Positions 1 through 14,221 of a stretch of DNA of 64,000 nucleotides are shown here, piece after piece; the first letter of the stretch is position 1, and each line of letters opens with the position of its first letter. The stretch is from Tamarix chinensis. Taxonomy: Eukaryota; Streptophyta; Magnoliopsida; Caryophyllales; Tamaricaceae. The position numbers and the translations under genes are program-made. The notes beneath the pieces are model-generated. The model did no database searches and had not been told where the DNA came from. It saw only the letters and a list, made by a program, of their open reading frames with translations. The stretch is from contig CM060173.1 in the NCBI GenBank assembly GCA_030549775.1, positions 40,682,610 to 40,746,609 of the forward strand, read 5' to 3'.

Positions 1-2960
1 GAAATGGGTTAAGGGGGGAATGATTAAAGGGATAATGATTAAAGGGAGAAATTTATCCACCTTTCTTATCTTGTATGTAAGGATAAATTATTCAAGAGAA
101 AATTTTCCTTATGTTTGGTTTGAGAGGAATAACTTATGTTAGAATAATATTTTATTTTACTTCATTTGCATGAAAAATTACTAATATTTTTTTATTAGAT
201 ATAAACAATTATTTATTATATAAATCAAAATTTAATATATTACATTTTTCATTTAATTTTTATAAATCAAAATAATATATTACAATAACTAAAAAACAAT
301 CTATATAGGAAACCAATCAAGATATGTCGCAAAAATATTTGAAACATGACATTTAAAATAAATTCACATACTAAATATCCAATAGCTAAAAAGATTATAA
401 TTATCCATTAAAACATAATAAAACTCTACAAACTTCATCTAATAAAAACATTTACGTCAATCCATCTAATACATAATAAAAGTATTTTCATAACCTAAAA
501 TTCATCCAATATGATCCTAAGATAATCATATTTCTCATCTTCATCCTTAAATAGATGAAAATTTCACACATCTTCTTCATTCATTTTTTTTCCATTAATT
601 TCATTACTTCCATTCTAGATATGACATGGACTGCTAATAATTCTTCATACAACCCATCTTTGTAAGACCCCAGGCTTCTATCCAACATACTCATCAACTC
701 CTTAAATTGCTCCTTGTTATTGGTAGATATTTGCTTCATAGTTTCTCTTATGATACTATATGCCGCTTTCAAATGAAGGCAGATAATAGTAGAAGCGGAG
801 GTAGATCGCTCAAAAAATCAACAACAAGGGTGATCATTTTCTTAATAAAACTACAAGACAAAAGAGTCAGATAAGAGGGGAGAAAAGAGGTAGAGGAAGA
901 AAAAGATATTACAAGTAGAAGACAGTAGATTCAGAGGGTGTCTCGCAACAAAGTGGAAAAAATACCCTTCTACTCTGAGTCTTAGGCAGAATGAAAACTT
1001 AAAAAAAGACATAAAATATATATGAGAACATCTTTCCCATACGATTACCACCATATACCCTCTTCTCCTCTCAAGAAGGAATGTAACTATTTTTAGGATG
1101 AGACAAGAAGAGAAGACAAGTAGGATTAAGTAGCCACATATTCCATGAGTAACATGCTTATAATAATATCAACCCTACAATTGTATTGGATCAAAAATAT
1201 GGACTAAGCATAGATCTTAATAATACTGCTTAGTGCCTTTTATGACAGGCAGATGTGTGAGAAGAAACAAGAAAATATCATTTAAATTGCACTTGCATAG
1301 GAGCACTCCAGTGAGCAAGTAAAAAAATCCTAGTTATCATCCAAACCCTTCCTTTATGTCTCTCCCTCCTCTCTTTTACATTTGTCTTTGAAAGGATGGT
1401 TCAAGAGGCCAAAATCCAATTGCCAAGAGCAAAAATAAATGTTTCAAGAAAAGAATGTAATGCTTTCAGATTTAGCACAAAAGATTAAATGAAAGTGTAT
1501 TTCTCATATCCAATTACCAAGCACAAAAACAAATCTACCATTAGAAAATTTTCCTGATTTCAAATATAGCACAAAAGAAAATTGAATCTGTATAGAAAAA
1601 AAGGAATGTTGATATTGCAACCTTGCAAGGAATTGAGTGAATGAGACTTGCAATCTAATTAAGGTAGGCAAAATATAGTACTCCACAATCCGCTGCTATA
1701 TTTACTTAGGTATGTATATATGTATATATGAGTTAAATGCTGGACTTACTTCCATAAATAACTAAATTACTTCCCCTATGTCAGCTTTAAAATTAGTAGG
1801 ATATATTTTAAATTTCCAAAACTGATAAATTATGGGAAATAGGATACTTTCACAGTCCAAGCTTATCCATAGCCTTTCATATGGTTTAAAAAATCTCTAA
1901 TAATGAACATAAACTTTTGAATATATAAAATACAGATCAGTGTTTCTCATCAGCAATGCAAAGTTTTAGAGTGATTTGTTGCAAGAATTCTATAATGTCT
2001 TGGGCAACCAGCTAAAGTTGAACCCATTTCATGGATAAATGATGAGCTCCAGTAGGCAGATCCATACACAAGAAGGAATATCATAAGATGAATGAAATAA
2101 AACGTAACATTACAACAACATATTTAGGAAGAGCGAAAACTTATCCATATCTATGCATTAATTTCAGTAGATCTAGAAATCAAATCCCATCTAAATCAAA
2201 GGGAGGCAAAAGTTAATAAAGTATGGAATATATGAGGAAATGTATCAGAATGAAGAAATAACAAAACACAAACAATCTTTAATAATTGAGAAAAAATAGT
2301 AAATAAAAAATCCACCCAAAGAACCAAACCCGGTATCAGAAGGTAAGAATTGGAACTAAAGGGAAGCAAGATGGGAAAAATTAATGAACCTGAGGATTGG
2401 CAAAAGAACTTATTCTCTATGATCAAAACCTAATTATAAAATAAAGATATTGGACAAACGTAACAAGATATTACTACCATTAGCGATCTGTATAGAACTT
2501 ATAGTAATATGAAATAGAACTTACAGATGTGTGTGTTAAAGACGGCACCAGAGAGGCAGGCTTTGGCTTCAATAGGTAGGCTTCAAGAGGTAGGCAGTGA
2601 TTAGGGGCAAGTGATGAGAGGTGGAGTTGAGGAGCATTGGATGAAGCAGGAATGTGTTGTTTACCCATGAGTTGAAATGGGAGATTATTCTCCCTCAACC
2701 AACAACAAATATTTACACTAGTATAAAAATTTATCCATACCAAACAGATACAAGAAGAAATATAATTTCCCCTATATTTTTTTGGAGCCTTTACCCTCAT
2801 CCCAAAAATAGCCGAAGAGGTGATGGGTCAATTCCACTAGACAACAATAATAGCATATGTGTGTTTTTCTCTAAGAGGTGTTTTAGACAATTCCACCATT
2901 TTAAGAATAGTAAGGCCCCTAAACTCAACATAAATATGGACATGGATTATGATTGCAATA
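1..2960. other. AT-rich DNA, no supported gene; possible decayed DNA transposon
   Basis: No convincing gene is visible. A 63-codon open stretch on the minus strand (581-772, no ATG) encodes a charged, helical-looking tail containing RSLGSYKDGLYEELLAVHV. It faintly recalls the C-terminal tails of plant Myb/SANT-like proteins that travel with PIF/Harbinger transposons, but this rests on impression only. The left edge (about 60-160) and the region 2680-2790 read in reverse share the order CTTGTAT, GGATAAATT, GTTTGGTTTGAG-like and GAATAA. That could be long degenerate terminal inverted repeats of one 2.7-kb element. The other open frames here are low-complexity and unsupported. Confidence 0.25.
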
Positions 2961-3547
2961 AATTATGAAATTTAGGAAATTATTATTGCCTTAAATTATT
3001 TCAACATTCTTTCTTATTCTTCCATATAAGTAGTGTTATATGTAACATGGTTGTGATTATATTATTACCTTAGTCAATACATAGCATATTGATAATCATT
3101 TTTATGGGTGCTACTCATTCCTATGAGAAAAGGATCTAGTTGATTTTATGCACATCATTGAGGACACATTAGATGATTATGCTACATATGGTGCTTTGAT
3201 TGGGGAAGAGTGAGCATATCTTATGTATGTGGTTGGGATCAAAGAGTTATGTTATATGGTTCCTTGTTTTGACACAAATACCTTGTGGGATCCTTTGTTT
3301 AGGGTATTCCTTTATGTATTTGAATATTTTATATAGAGTTATGCTACAAAAACATTATCTATGTTTATGAAAATTTCATCATTTTATCGTTAATGTTTTA
3401 GGTTCTAAATAGTTTAGCTTATAATTGATCTGAGATTAGCTTGCAAGCCAAACTTATGTCAATTACGGTAGTAATATCTATTTATAATTGTTTTATGCTT
3501 ATGCTTATGCTAAAATAAAAAATAGTTCTAAATTTTGAGGTGTGACA
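2961..3547 (+). repeat. 3' part of a plus-strand LTR
   Basis: The end TTTTGAGGTGTGACA matches the 3' end of the full solo LTR at 39699-44133 (GGGAGTGTTGCA). The inner stretch around 3062-3125 (accttagtcaatacatagca ... atgggtgctactcattc) matches that LTR's conserved motif at 43590-43650. The 5' boundary is unclear and the copy is strongly decayed. No primer site follows it, so it is a fragment or solo LTR rather than part of an element that can be followed further. Confidence 0.5.
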
Positions 3548-3931
3548 TAGATACTCTTGTGGGTAATAAGAAGGTGCTCACAGCAACTAAGGCTAAGGTA
3601 GTGATGGTGGATGCATGACAAACTTGATGAACGACTCGAAAGTCTCCTCCAAACAACCAACATGATGAATTAGGGTCATGGAAAGCATTCTACAAGATAG
3701 AAAACTAGTTAAAATAAGATATTCCTAACTTACTAGCACATATTACACATATTCATATTCAAAAGTCACCCAAGCTACCCATTCTCATTTCATCATAAGT
3801 TAATAAGATTTTTAAATATTTGATTTTTTCAACATAGGAAATATACCAATAAAATCAGAGAAGAGATCCTTTGAGAATAAAATTTTTGAAAATAAAATAT
3901 TGTAGTCAAAACCAAAGCTTTAATATCAACT
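3548..3931 (-). other. Retrotransposon primer site and strip of internal DNA (minus strand)
   Basis: Read on the minus strand, the LTR end at 3932 is followed by TGATATTAAAGC (3928-3917), a mutated form of the initiator tRNA-Met primer-binding site TGGTATCAGAGC (3 mismatches). This identifies the 3932-17854 LTR as the 5' LTR of a minus-strand element. Only about 380 bp of internal DNA remains before the unrelated-orientation LTR end at 3547. No coding domain is recognisable in it. Confidence 0.5.
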
Positions 3932-4304
3932 TATAATACCCCAAAATTTACTACTAAAAAAGTTTTTTTTTTGAGACAGCATAATAATAAAATACCAGGA
4001 GTTACAATCGTATTTGAAATAAGTCTCGCTTACTATACCATCTTTATATCAAATAAAATGAAAAAAGTTAAAATTTAATACATGATGAACAAATAATGAG
4101 GGAGCTTTATAAACTTATATAAGAGTTTGGAGGTTCAGTGGTAGTATAATATCAAAATATATCAAAACAAGATACATTGGAACTAAGTGTCCAAAAGATC
4201 TAAACCATATAAGATGACTCTATGTCCCAAACCACAATACATTAGAAAGAATACTCCCCAAACAAAGCATCATAAGCAACAAAGTCATCTAATGGGCCCT
4301 CATC
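3932..4304 (-). repeat. Old minus-strand LTR, part 1 of 3 (its 3' end)
   Basis: On the minus strand this ends GTAGTAAATTTTGGGGTATTATA, the same terminal motif as the solo LTRs at 11709 and 44133. It continues in 10341-11708 and 16639-17854 after two later insertions. The three parts total about 2.96 kb. Confidence 0.5.
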
Positions 4305-6880
4305 TATAACACCCCTATTTTCCACTATCGAAAAATTTTATTTTAAAACATTACAAAGAAAAATATACCAAACACACCTAGAAAAATAGGGTCTTACCGT
4401 TGCACCTAATATAGGATAATAATCTTTCAGCCATGCCATGTTAGACACAAGATAAAGAAACTAAACAACCCAAATACAAGAACAGAGTGCGCAAGAGATA
4501 TGATATACACGAATACTAAAATGAAACATTTACAAAACAAGATCTCAATGGGTCCCCAAAATATTTGAATACATAGGAGATAGTAAACTAAAATTACCAA
4601 AATACAATGGAGATAAAAAAAAATAGGGCTAGGCCCTAAAACCCTAGTCCACTAAGGACCTACAAAAGGTATCTAATGTCGACGCTCTCAAGTCCCCTAG
4701 CCCAACACATGGTAGGCCAACTACTATCCATTCTAAAAAATGTGCACATGGTATTCTACTTGTGGGATTGAGAAGGTGACTGAACAAATAGTCCATGTTA
4801 CCTCCTCAAAATGAGACACAAGCATGCAAGGTTAAAGGGAACAATAGAGATCATATTAAAACACAATATCATACTTACATAGTACACTTAGACATACGTG
4901 CATTATCATGATCATATAATGCATTCAGATTTCATGCCATGCTAAGACTTAGACAATTCATAGTTCATTATGCTTATTAATATAACATAGAAATCATGGA
5001 TAGCAATGTAAAATTAATAAAAGGTTATTTCATATTTTGCTAGGCATCTCTACTATCCACTTACATAATTATTACATTAAGTCCATTTCCTAGGTTTACA
5101 TGGTCCATTAGATTAATGATTCACCATCCATTATTCCTTTTTCCTCTTTCAAATGATGGACAAATTATCATTCCATGGTCCCACATACTATTGTAGCATA
5201 TCTAAACTAGAGGACATAATGTTTAGCCAAAATTAAGTTACCACCAATGGATATAAAGTTTGACTAAAGCCAATCAACCACCAATGGACATAAAGTCCTA
5301 TCTAAATCTGAATACGCAACCTTGGTAACTAGGCCCTTTAATATTGATACCCCTTAGTATATCATCAGTGTCTAGAGTATGTAAGATACTAGGATCTATA
5401 AGGATTCATCCCCTAGGAACCATTAAATGTTTGAAGATAGAATAACCCCGGTTATATAATCAAGGATTGGATAATCTAGATCCATACACAACTCAATCAT
5501 CTATCACTTTAAGCAATTAGTGTGTTATTCTACAAGGCTATGTTATCACATAAGGACCACATAACAACCAAGCAATGCATCCACCTAATTATTCCATCTT
5601 AACCATTGTTACCTTCTAAACCATGTGTTAGGATTTTTATTAGTTCTTAGCCAAGTTTAAATCAACCCATTAAGATAATCCATTTAGGAAAATAATTTGT
5701 ATTGCATCATTCATTTATAGCATCATAGCATACGCATTCCACTTTTTACATTAACATTGTCCAAAGGCATTTATTAAGAATACCATGAATTATGAGCCAT
5801 TTAATCCATCCAATAGGCTAGTGAATTTATGTCAATATTTATGTGATCATATTTAAGGAATCATATTATAATATAAGATCAAGTATCAAATCATATCAAC
5901 TTTAAAGGAAATACAAATAACACTCCCTAGCCAAACGGATCAATCAGTTTGCATCCAAATAGCGTATAATAGACATTTTAAACACAATTAAAGCTCAAAA
6001 TCATACCACATCAAAACCATGACACTTTCATCACATAAAAACTAGATTTGACATGCTCATATACTAAAGCACACTTCATTTACAAGAAATAAACCTTATT
6101 TCTCATGAATCAAGTCTTTTTATCATAATTCTTAAATACTACAACATGCATCAATAATATACCAACAATCCCATACATGCTATAAAGATTAGAAATTGAC
6201 ATAGTATACTAACTTAAATGCTTAGTCATGCCACATTTCAAAGGCAAGAATGGCATAATTGAAGCTTAGCAAAATTTTCCACCAATAAGGTAAAAGCCAT
6301 GGTTAAAATGATTTCAAATTTTAAAGCCTTAAAAAAGAAAAGTTAAAACTCAAAAACCTTCAAATAATTTTTATAAACCAAGAAAATCAAATTATGAAAG
6401 AAAATAAAATTACCGCGTCTAAAAGAATCTAAAGGAAAGAATTGGATGAAAACAATACTCAATTTTTCCCCAAGTCTAATTCTTTCTTGCTTAATAATAA
6501 AATAAGTGGGAGTTAGAGAAAGGATCAAAAGAGTAAATTGAGTTAAGTTGAAAACTTGAAGTAAAAAAGAGTTAGTACAACCATTGAGAAACTAAAAATA
6601 TATTAGTGGCTGAAAAGAGGTAAAAGAAAGAGATAAATAGGGCTATTTATAACCAATGAATCAATCAAGGAACTAGTGAGTGAGTGCAATAGATTAAAAA
6701 CCCTAATTTACTATTCAAATTTGTGCTCAATGGGTGGATTTATTAAGGATAGACTGACATCTATTTTAGAGCTTAAATGGTGATTTTTAGAGAATGCGGG
6801 TTGTATTCTTTCATAAACATATCAAAAATACGAAATGAAATAGTATATCATCGTAGGAAGCAAATGTCCTACTCATGTGG
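4305..6880 (-). repeat. Related LTR, 5'-truncated, minus strand
   Basis: The minus-strand 3' end lies at 4305 (plus strand TATAACACCCC...). Near that end are the phrases 'cctaatataggata' and 'atgttagacacaag', shared with copies at 6881, 36046 and 61634. Inner modules 'caatggatataaagt' and 'ctagagtatgtaagatactagg' recur in 6881-10340. The other end (6880) shows no LTR start, so it was cut by the neighbouring copy. With 6881-10340 it forms a 6-kb block whose outer flanks, TCATC (4300-4304) and ACATC (10341-10345), look like a 5-bp target duplication with one change. No coding domain is seen; apparent open frames are AT-rich noise. Confidence 0.45.
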
Positions 6881-9800
6881 TGTAACACCCCTATTTTTTA
6901 TTATAAAAAATTATTTCAAAAAATTACAGAAATGGAAATACAAGACAATCTTATAAAAACTAGGGTGCTACTACAATATCTAATATAAGATAGGCACCTC
7001 AACGCCAAACCCATGTTAGACACAAGGTTAATATTCAACCAACCACACAAGAAAAACTAGATTGCATAAGAAGATACTTAGAAGTATAAAGGTTAGGGTG
7101 TGCAACCCAAGGCTATGTAGGCCTAAAAATCCATACAAAAGATAACAAAATGATAACATTAGCTAGAAGAAATTCATTACAAGGAAGGATGTTTTGGTAA
7201 CTCAACGACCATAAAAGAAAGTCTCTAGGAATGGCTATGCTCAATAACCCAAATATGTTGAGAAGAGAAAGGATCACTCACTAGTCGTCCTTTGAAAACC
7301 TACAATATACCTCCTACTCATGGGATTGAGTAGGGAAATGTAAGAATGACCCCATTAGTATGCATACATATTGAGTAAACCAATCTACCACTATTATGTC
7401 TATCATAATACAAGCGAGACCCACATAACATGCTTATCATATAACATGCCAAAATGTACATGTAATACTCCTACTATATCATTCATGTACTATCAAACTA
7501 GGCCTAAGAAGCCATATTTGGATCCACCAAAACATGCTTAATCATAAGCATACTAGCATACAAGGATATACAAATTATATCATACTTATAACCTTATTAA
7601 GGAAACATGGATCACTTAGATTATCCACACAGTAATCTTGAGAGGATAGCTTCAAGGGTAATGTGAAATTAGATATAAATATATGACTTTTCAACCATGG
7701 ATTCATATAGTAGGTGGATCATGATTATAGTAAAAATAAATAATATGATCATTCATGGAAATATGCTAGAAATATAGAATCATATTGCAAAATAGCTTTC
7801 AAGGGAAGCATATGGTGGCACATGTTTGCATACACAATAATAAGTATGCCACATCACACATTCAGAGGGGCACATGATTGATAGAAAATTTTAGGAGGGT
7901 AAATTTGGGGTTACATAGCATATTCATAACTTAAGTGAGGCATGAGCTCTTGTATACTTGTAGGGACAAATATCATTTCATTAAAATAACCATATCAAGA
8001 TCGAGTATAAAATAAGATAAGGCTAATTAAAACCTATTTTTGTTTCAATCCAATTATTATTTTATGTTAGATGAACATATAACTCCTTTACAAAATTATT
8101 TAGCAATAGGTAGGATTATTCCCTATGGTATCTCAATACCCTTGGAAGTTAAACCAATTAATGGATATAAAGTCCTAGCTCATGCCAAAGTAACTCTCTT
8201 ATGGTGACTAGACCCTTTAGTATCAATACCTCCTACTATATTATTAGTTTCTAGAGTAGGAAAGGCACTAGGACCAAGTAGGATCCCACTCAAAGGCACC
8301 TTAAGGTAAAAAACCTGAAGGCACACTAACCCTTAGTGGTCATCTATGATCAAATAATCTAGACCTCTCATGATGCTCATTCCACTTTAAGTGATTAAAA
8401 TCTTATTAGATCAGGATTCCATATCACATCAAGGTCCATGAGCAATGTCACATAAATTAACCAGCCATTTCAATCCAATACACCCATATAAAGTTTTCAT
8501 ACTTTCCATTTTTCTTAATTAAGGTATCCATTCCATTTCTTAATCCATTATGCCAAAGGTGGAATTATATGATGTTCATATCAACCATAAATATCCAAAA
8601 AAACATTCATTTTCCATTTAATTTCCTTCATACACAATTCAACTAAGGTTAAACCCATAGTTTTTTCACTTAACCATAGTCTTACAATACATTAAAGAAT
8701 ATTTCTAGTTAATCAATAGGCCAAAGCTAGAGGTCTAATTGGAGGTTAACTAGAGTCAAATCCTAAATCATGTTATTTAGCCACTTGTCTCCGTAGCCAA
8801 GTGAAGGTTAACTTAAGGCCATTACATAGGTCCATGTTAGGGATGGTAATTTCCCTCGTCGGTTAATAGCACCGTTAGGGATTCCCCATTGGGTTTGGGT
8901 TCATGGAGAGATTTTAGGAATTGGGTTTAAGTTTGAAGATTTTTTGGGATGAGGTGGGGATGGGTTTGAGGTCCCCATCCCCTCACCCTCCCAAAAATAG
9001 GGCAGTTCAAAGGTTAGGGAAGAAGAGAGAAAATTAAATCTTTGGGTTTAAATTATTGAGGGTTTCTTGTGGAAAAATAAGGGTAAGGGGTATATAAATT
9101 GAGACCCCCAAACCCTAGCCTGACACAAAGCTATGATGTGTACAATTTTGGAGGTTCAAAGCTGGGATTTTGTCATCAAACTTAAATGGTGAAACTGAAA
9201 TGTTCAAGCAAAGTGCCTCAAAAATTTTAAATGATAAGCTAAGAATAAGGATACGAGGGAATTCAAGTTAACATCTCCAAGGTTTGTAAGGTTGAATCTT
9301 CCACTCTAGAAATCTCACAAAAGAGAGAAAGAAGGAGGAGGAGGAGGAAGAAGAAGAAGTGAATCCTTTAAAAATCATGAAAGTGGGTTTACATGCTTAA
9401 ATGTTTTGTAAAAATCATAAATAAACCGCTTAAATATGATCATGATGCTAAAAAAATTTTAGAGAAAGATTCATAGTGAAAATGAGCCCAAATAATACTA
9501 GCTCAGCTAAACTAGTCAACCAATACTCCAAACTTGTTAATTAGTTCAACGATTTTTAAAACTCAAATTTAAGAAACAAACTAGTTCATCATTACCTCCA
9601 AACTAGTCGACTGGTTTTCCAATAAACTAATTATCTTCCAAAATCTAAACCAAGCTCAATTAAAACCATACCAACAATAAACTAACCACTAAAACATAGG
9701 CAAATAAACTTAGGTCACAAACAAATGCATAAATTAACACACATTAAAGACCCTAAAATTGATGTATTACATGTAGTGATAGCCTATAACAAATTAGATG

Positions 9801-10340
9801 TTCTAGAGTTGAATAGAGAAGAGAGGAAAAAGAAGACAAAAGGGTGAGGCCATCCTCCCCTTTTTTTTATCAAAATCAAACCTTTACATCTACTTGTGCC
9901 AAAATTAAAGCTAGAAAAATGATAAGAAGCATTTAGAATTACTCATGAGAAGCTTAGAGTTGGAGTGATAAGGTTCCATTTTGATGTAAGAAATTTTCCA
10001 AAAGAATTAATCTCGAAAACACTCATCTTGAAAAACTAGTAGATCAGTTTGATTAGAGTAATTGACTATTCTATAAACAAGTTGATCAGATCTCTGAACC
10101 ACTCGATCAGTTTTGTTGAACCAAAACCCTAGCTGAAAATGAAAAATCAGTTGATAAGTTTATAAAATCAGTCAACTAGTATACTGAGGAAACTTATGTT
10201 ACTCATTTCTGTAATACTCTTCCAATTACTTTTTAAATCAAACCTAAATTATAGTTCCAAATTAAGATCAAGAATCATCTAAATTTTATTAAACATAAGA
10301 AATTTCCATTTTATAAAGCATATAATTAAGGGGTATTACA
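6881..10340 (-). repeat. Related LTR, about 3.46 kb, minus strand
   Basis: It is bounded by TGTAACACCCC at 6881 and GGGGTATTACA at 10340, so on the minus strand it reads TG...CA. It shares with 4305-6880 the near-terminal 'atctaatataagataggcacc' motif, the 'gatataaagtcc' module and the 'gactagaccctttagtatcaatacc' stretch. A purine run (about 9323-9360) and many variants of ACTAGTTGACTGGT (9500-9620, 10030-10180) lie toward its 5' end. No gag or pol coding is visible. It could be a solo LTR or one LTR of a larger, now lost element. Confidence 0.45.
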
Positions 10341-11708
10341 ACATCGATGTACACAAAATCACCTGGTTCATCTACTCATAGTAATGAGTAGCACCCATGA
10401 AATGATGATATCTACACTATTTACTAAGTAAGAGAACATTACACTCATAATAAGGTTACATAATGTCATAAGATCACAATAAAGAATAAATATGCATAGA
10501 TATTAATATGATATGATGAAGTATAAGAAATGATTTCAAAACCCCCTTATTGAATATAATCATAATCCATATTGTTATTTATGTTGAGTTTAGGAGCTCT
10601 AAAATTCTTAATCTAATGGAATAGGCTAAAGCACTTCTTAGGACAAAATACGCCTGAGCTACTATTATAATCTACTGGAATTGATAAAATAACTACTAAG
10701 GTAACATGCTTGTAACAACTATCCTTAAACTGGTAAAATGGTTTTAAGCATATCATATAAAAGAAAAAAAATTGTTTGAGCCACTATTATCATTCGATGG
10801 AATGAACACAACAACTCAGTCCTAACTCACTTAATCTTGTACTTTAAGTGATTAATATATTATCGATTGTTGTTTATCTCAAGATCATCATGCAGGAACA
10901 TATATAAATATGAAACACACATAATTCAAACTTAATGTAGTTATTAAAAACACATGGCACACAACCACATGAAGATTGGGACATCTTTTAAGGAAAAATG
11001 CCATATTTTCCTTAAGAAAACCCTTATTTCATAATGTGAGAATAACTACTCTCATAATACTTATTTAACCACCAAATTTAATACACATTACTAGAATATT
11101 ATTATTGAAAAGATATTCAAAAATATAATTACTTACAAGAGTTCTAAAAATAAAGATCTAATTCTAATATCTTACAGATGCGCTAATAGTCCTACCTCTT
11201 GGATTACTATTTATAAATCCCTAAAAAAACCTTAATTTTAAAAGTTAGGCATAAAGTTTTCCCATAAGACTCATAGAAGAGCAATTTAAAAAAAAATATT
11301 CCTCAAATGCCATTATTAACAAAATATCTAAAAATCAAAGTCTAACTCCAACATTTTCACATGAATAATTACTCCTCCTCTAGGATTACTATTTCTAATT
11401 TATATTATTTGGTTTATACTTAGTGACAAATACACACACACACACACACATACATATAGATATGAGCCAACACCATAGCCCCATTTAGATAGTCTTTGCT
11501 GCCAACTACTCAATTTACATAACAAGCTTAATTGAATGATACTTATAATCACATACTCTCACATATTACTCATTTTTTTGCAATACAACATAACATATCA
11601 TATTGATATTATCATCATGAGAAAATATATATGATGACACCAAAAATGAGATTTAATAAAATAAAATAAAAATCACATTGCATACAAAACCCTAGTCATG
11701 GCATGTAC
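10341..11708 (-). repeat. Old minus-strand LTR, part 2 of 3
   Basis: It contains 'gagtagcacccatgaaatgatgatatctacactatttactaagtaag' (about 10385-10430) in the same place as the matching motif of the solo LTR at 11709 (12175-12225). It also has decayed 'actattat...gatggaat' modules (10660-10830). It resumes the LTR interrupted at 4304 and is interrupted again by the insertion at 11709. Confidence 0.5.
11431..11459. repeat. (CA)n microsatellite
   Basis: About ten CA units followed by CATACATATA, inside old LTR DNA. Confidence 0.8.
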
Positions 11709-12332
11709 TGTAACACCCCAAAATTCACTACTTCTTTTTTAAAGCGGAAGAAATTACAATAGAAATACCCAATTTAAAACCCGTGAATTCTGTGGATATT
11801 ACCACCATACTTAGTACCAAACCAGTTCTCTCCGACCGTTTCAGTACCAAGTGCTAAGGCTAAGAAAATATTTACATTAAACTCAACCAACAGTCCATAA
11901 AAGAACTCAAAAGATCATACATTAAAAATCAGAGTACGCATAAACATTTATGAACCATAATAAGATAGAAATCAGAGTGCGAAATTAAAGAGGATAAATA
12001 CTCAACGTAAGATAATAAATCAAAGAGGATAAATCTGATACAAAAGAAATAATAAAAGGAAATTGAATCACATAAAGACTGAAATATGGCCACAACTCTC
12101 TCGAACTTTGAGCCAAAACATGTTCAACACTCAGCCCCGACGGATGTCTCGCCCACCTGCACAAAGGTAGAAATGAGCAGCCCCCATGAAACGGGTGATC
12201 GGCACGCTACGTACTAAGTAAGGTAACTGAGCACTAAGGCCCATATACAATTTGAATTGATTATTTAATTAATCTTTTATCGAATATCGATACACACCAT
12301 GCCTTTTATCAAATCTATGTAAGTACAGGAAC

Positions 12333-12676
12333 ACCCCACTATTTTAGCCAGTGGGCCGGTCACTTGCGAGACAAAGTCCACACCGCTATTATTTGTCTGT
12401 GGATCAGTCACTTGTGGGACAATAGTCTATACCACTATTCCTTACCGGTGGATCGCCTGGTTCCTGCTCACATGGTGTTCCATTGTAAGTAATTAGTATC
12501 TTTTAAGTGTCTTAGCAAACTATGGTTTGTGTTTATTGAGCTCGAGTCACCCCACTATTATTGTCGGTGGGCCGGTCACCTACAGGACAAAGTCCACACC
12601 ACTATTTTTTGCCGGTGGATCGGTCACTTATAGGGTAAAACCCTAACCACTATTCCTAACCGGTGGATCGGCTAGA
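12333..12676. repeat. Repeated 'CCGGTGGATCGGTCAC' modules in LTR
   Basis: Two runs (12333-12458 and 12549-12676) of a roughly 45-60 bp unit built on CCACTATT...GCCGGTGGATCGGTCACTT...AGTC. Between them is a 'tttaagtg...attagtatctt' spacer that itself occurs twice. The same modules occur at 43093-43437. Confidence 0.7.
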
Positions 12677-12867
12677 CCCGGCTCAATTATCTTTCACTTT
12701 AAATGATTAGTATCTTAAGTATTTTATTCAGAAGCTTTCACTATGGACATGCTTGAATCATTCCCTTTACACTTCATACATCACAAATCACAAAATTCCA
12801 CAATCATAATTACACTTTAATTACCAAATATACATGATAACATAAAAACTCTAAGCAGCCACAACAA

Positions 12868-13862
12868 ACCCTAATAACCCACAACAATCCATAGTTAACC
12901 ACTCTGAACCCTATTTAACCATAACAACCATAATTAGCCATTCCAAATCTTAGTTAATCACAACAACCCATAGTTAATCATTCCAAACCCTAATTCAGTC
13001 TCCTACGTGCCCATATAATGTTCTACGTACTATTTTCCATCCAAAGTATTTAACCACCCAAACAGCGCTTACATTACTTTCCTCACATCCCAAACCAACA
13101 TTCCATATGTAAATTTCACTCCTATGCAGACGTTATACATCCCATGCCAACCCTAATACCACCATACAAATCCTAATACTACCATGCAACCATTAATATC
13201 ACCATGAAAACCCTAATACCACTATGCAACCATTAATACCACCATACATCCATTAATATCATCATGTAAACCCTAATACCACCATGCAGACCCTAATACC
13301 ACCATGAAACCCTAATACCACTATACAACCATTAATACCACTATGCAACCATTAATACCACCATGCAAACCCTAATACCACCTTACAAACCCTAATACCA
13401 CTATACGACCATTAATACCAACATGAAAACCCTAATACCACCATACAGCCATTAATATCATCATGCGAACCCTAATACCACCATGCAAAACCTAAGATTC
13501 CATCATACAAAACCTTAAATTCATTCCACACAAAACTAATGATTCATCCATACCAAACCCTAGATTCAAACCATATAAAACCCAAGATTCATCCATACCA
13601 AATCCTAAATTCAAACCATATAAAACCTAAAGATTCATCTATACAAAACCCTAAATTAGATTCTCTCGTATAAAACCATAAATTATATTCTCCCACACAA
13701 AACCATAAATTAGATTCTCCTGTATAATACCATAAATTAAATTCTCCCATACAAACCATAAATTAGAGTCTCCCATATAACATCATAAATTACATTCTCC
13801 CATACTATATCATAAATTAGCTTCTCCCATATAACATCATAATTTACTTTCTCCCATCCAAA
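12868..13862. repeat. Three successive short tandem arrays with CCCTAA-type units
   Basis: 12868-13000 has about 30-bp units around AACCCTAATTAACCACAACAACC. 13145-13490 has about fifteen copies of a 20-22 bp unit close to ACCCTAATACCACCATGCAA. 13500-13862 has 30-35 bp units close to TCTCCCATATAACATCATAA. These arrays are absent from the sister LTR at 39699-44133, so they expanded in this copy or its lineage. The CCCTAA core resembles plant telomere repeats but the spacing is not telomeric. Confidence 0.75.
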
Positions 13863-14221
13863 CCATATCAACATCCTCACATGCATGTCTTATAGGGTTA
13901 GAAGCAAATTACCACATATACATAATACACATGCCATGCAAATACACGCAAGCATACTTCAACTCCACATCATACCATATATGACATAAATAATAATGAT
14001 AAACATATGATACATAGCATGCGAAGCACATCATGCATATAAGCATACAAAAGGCCTTAGAACCCCTTACCTAAAACGACACCGGTCTTGGAGCATGCTC
14101 CTATGCCTCCTTAGGGCTTTGACTGGTTTTACCTATGATGAGGGAAAAGCTAAAATTAGACTCCCTCCTATCAAAAATACTATTAATCACTAACTTAATA
14201 TAAGATTAGGCTTTTGACAAA

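Noticed and set aside
2480..2968. Overlapping opposite-strand frames of about 105 codons
   Set aside because: No family features, AT-rich, mutually overlapping; likely chance.
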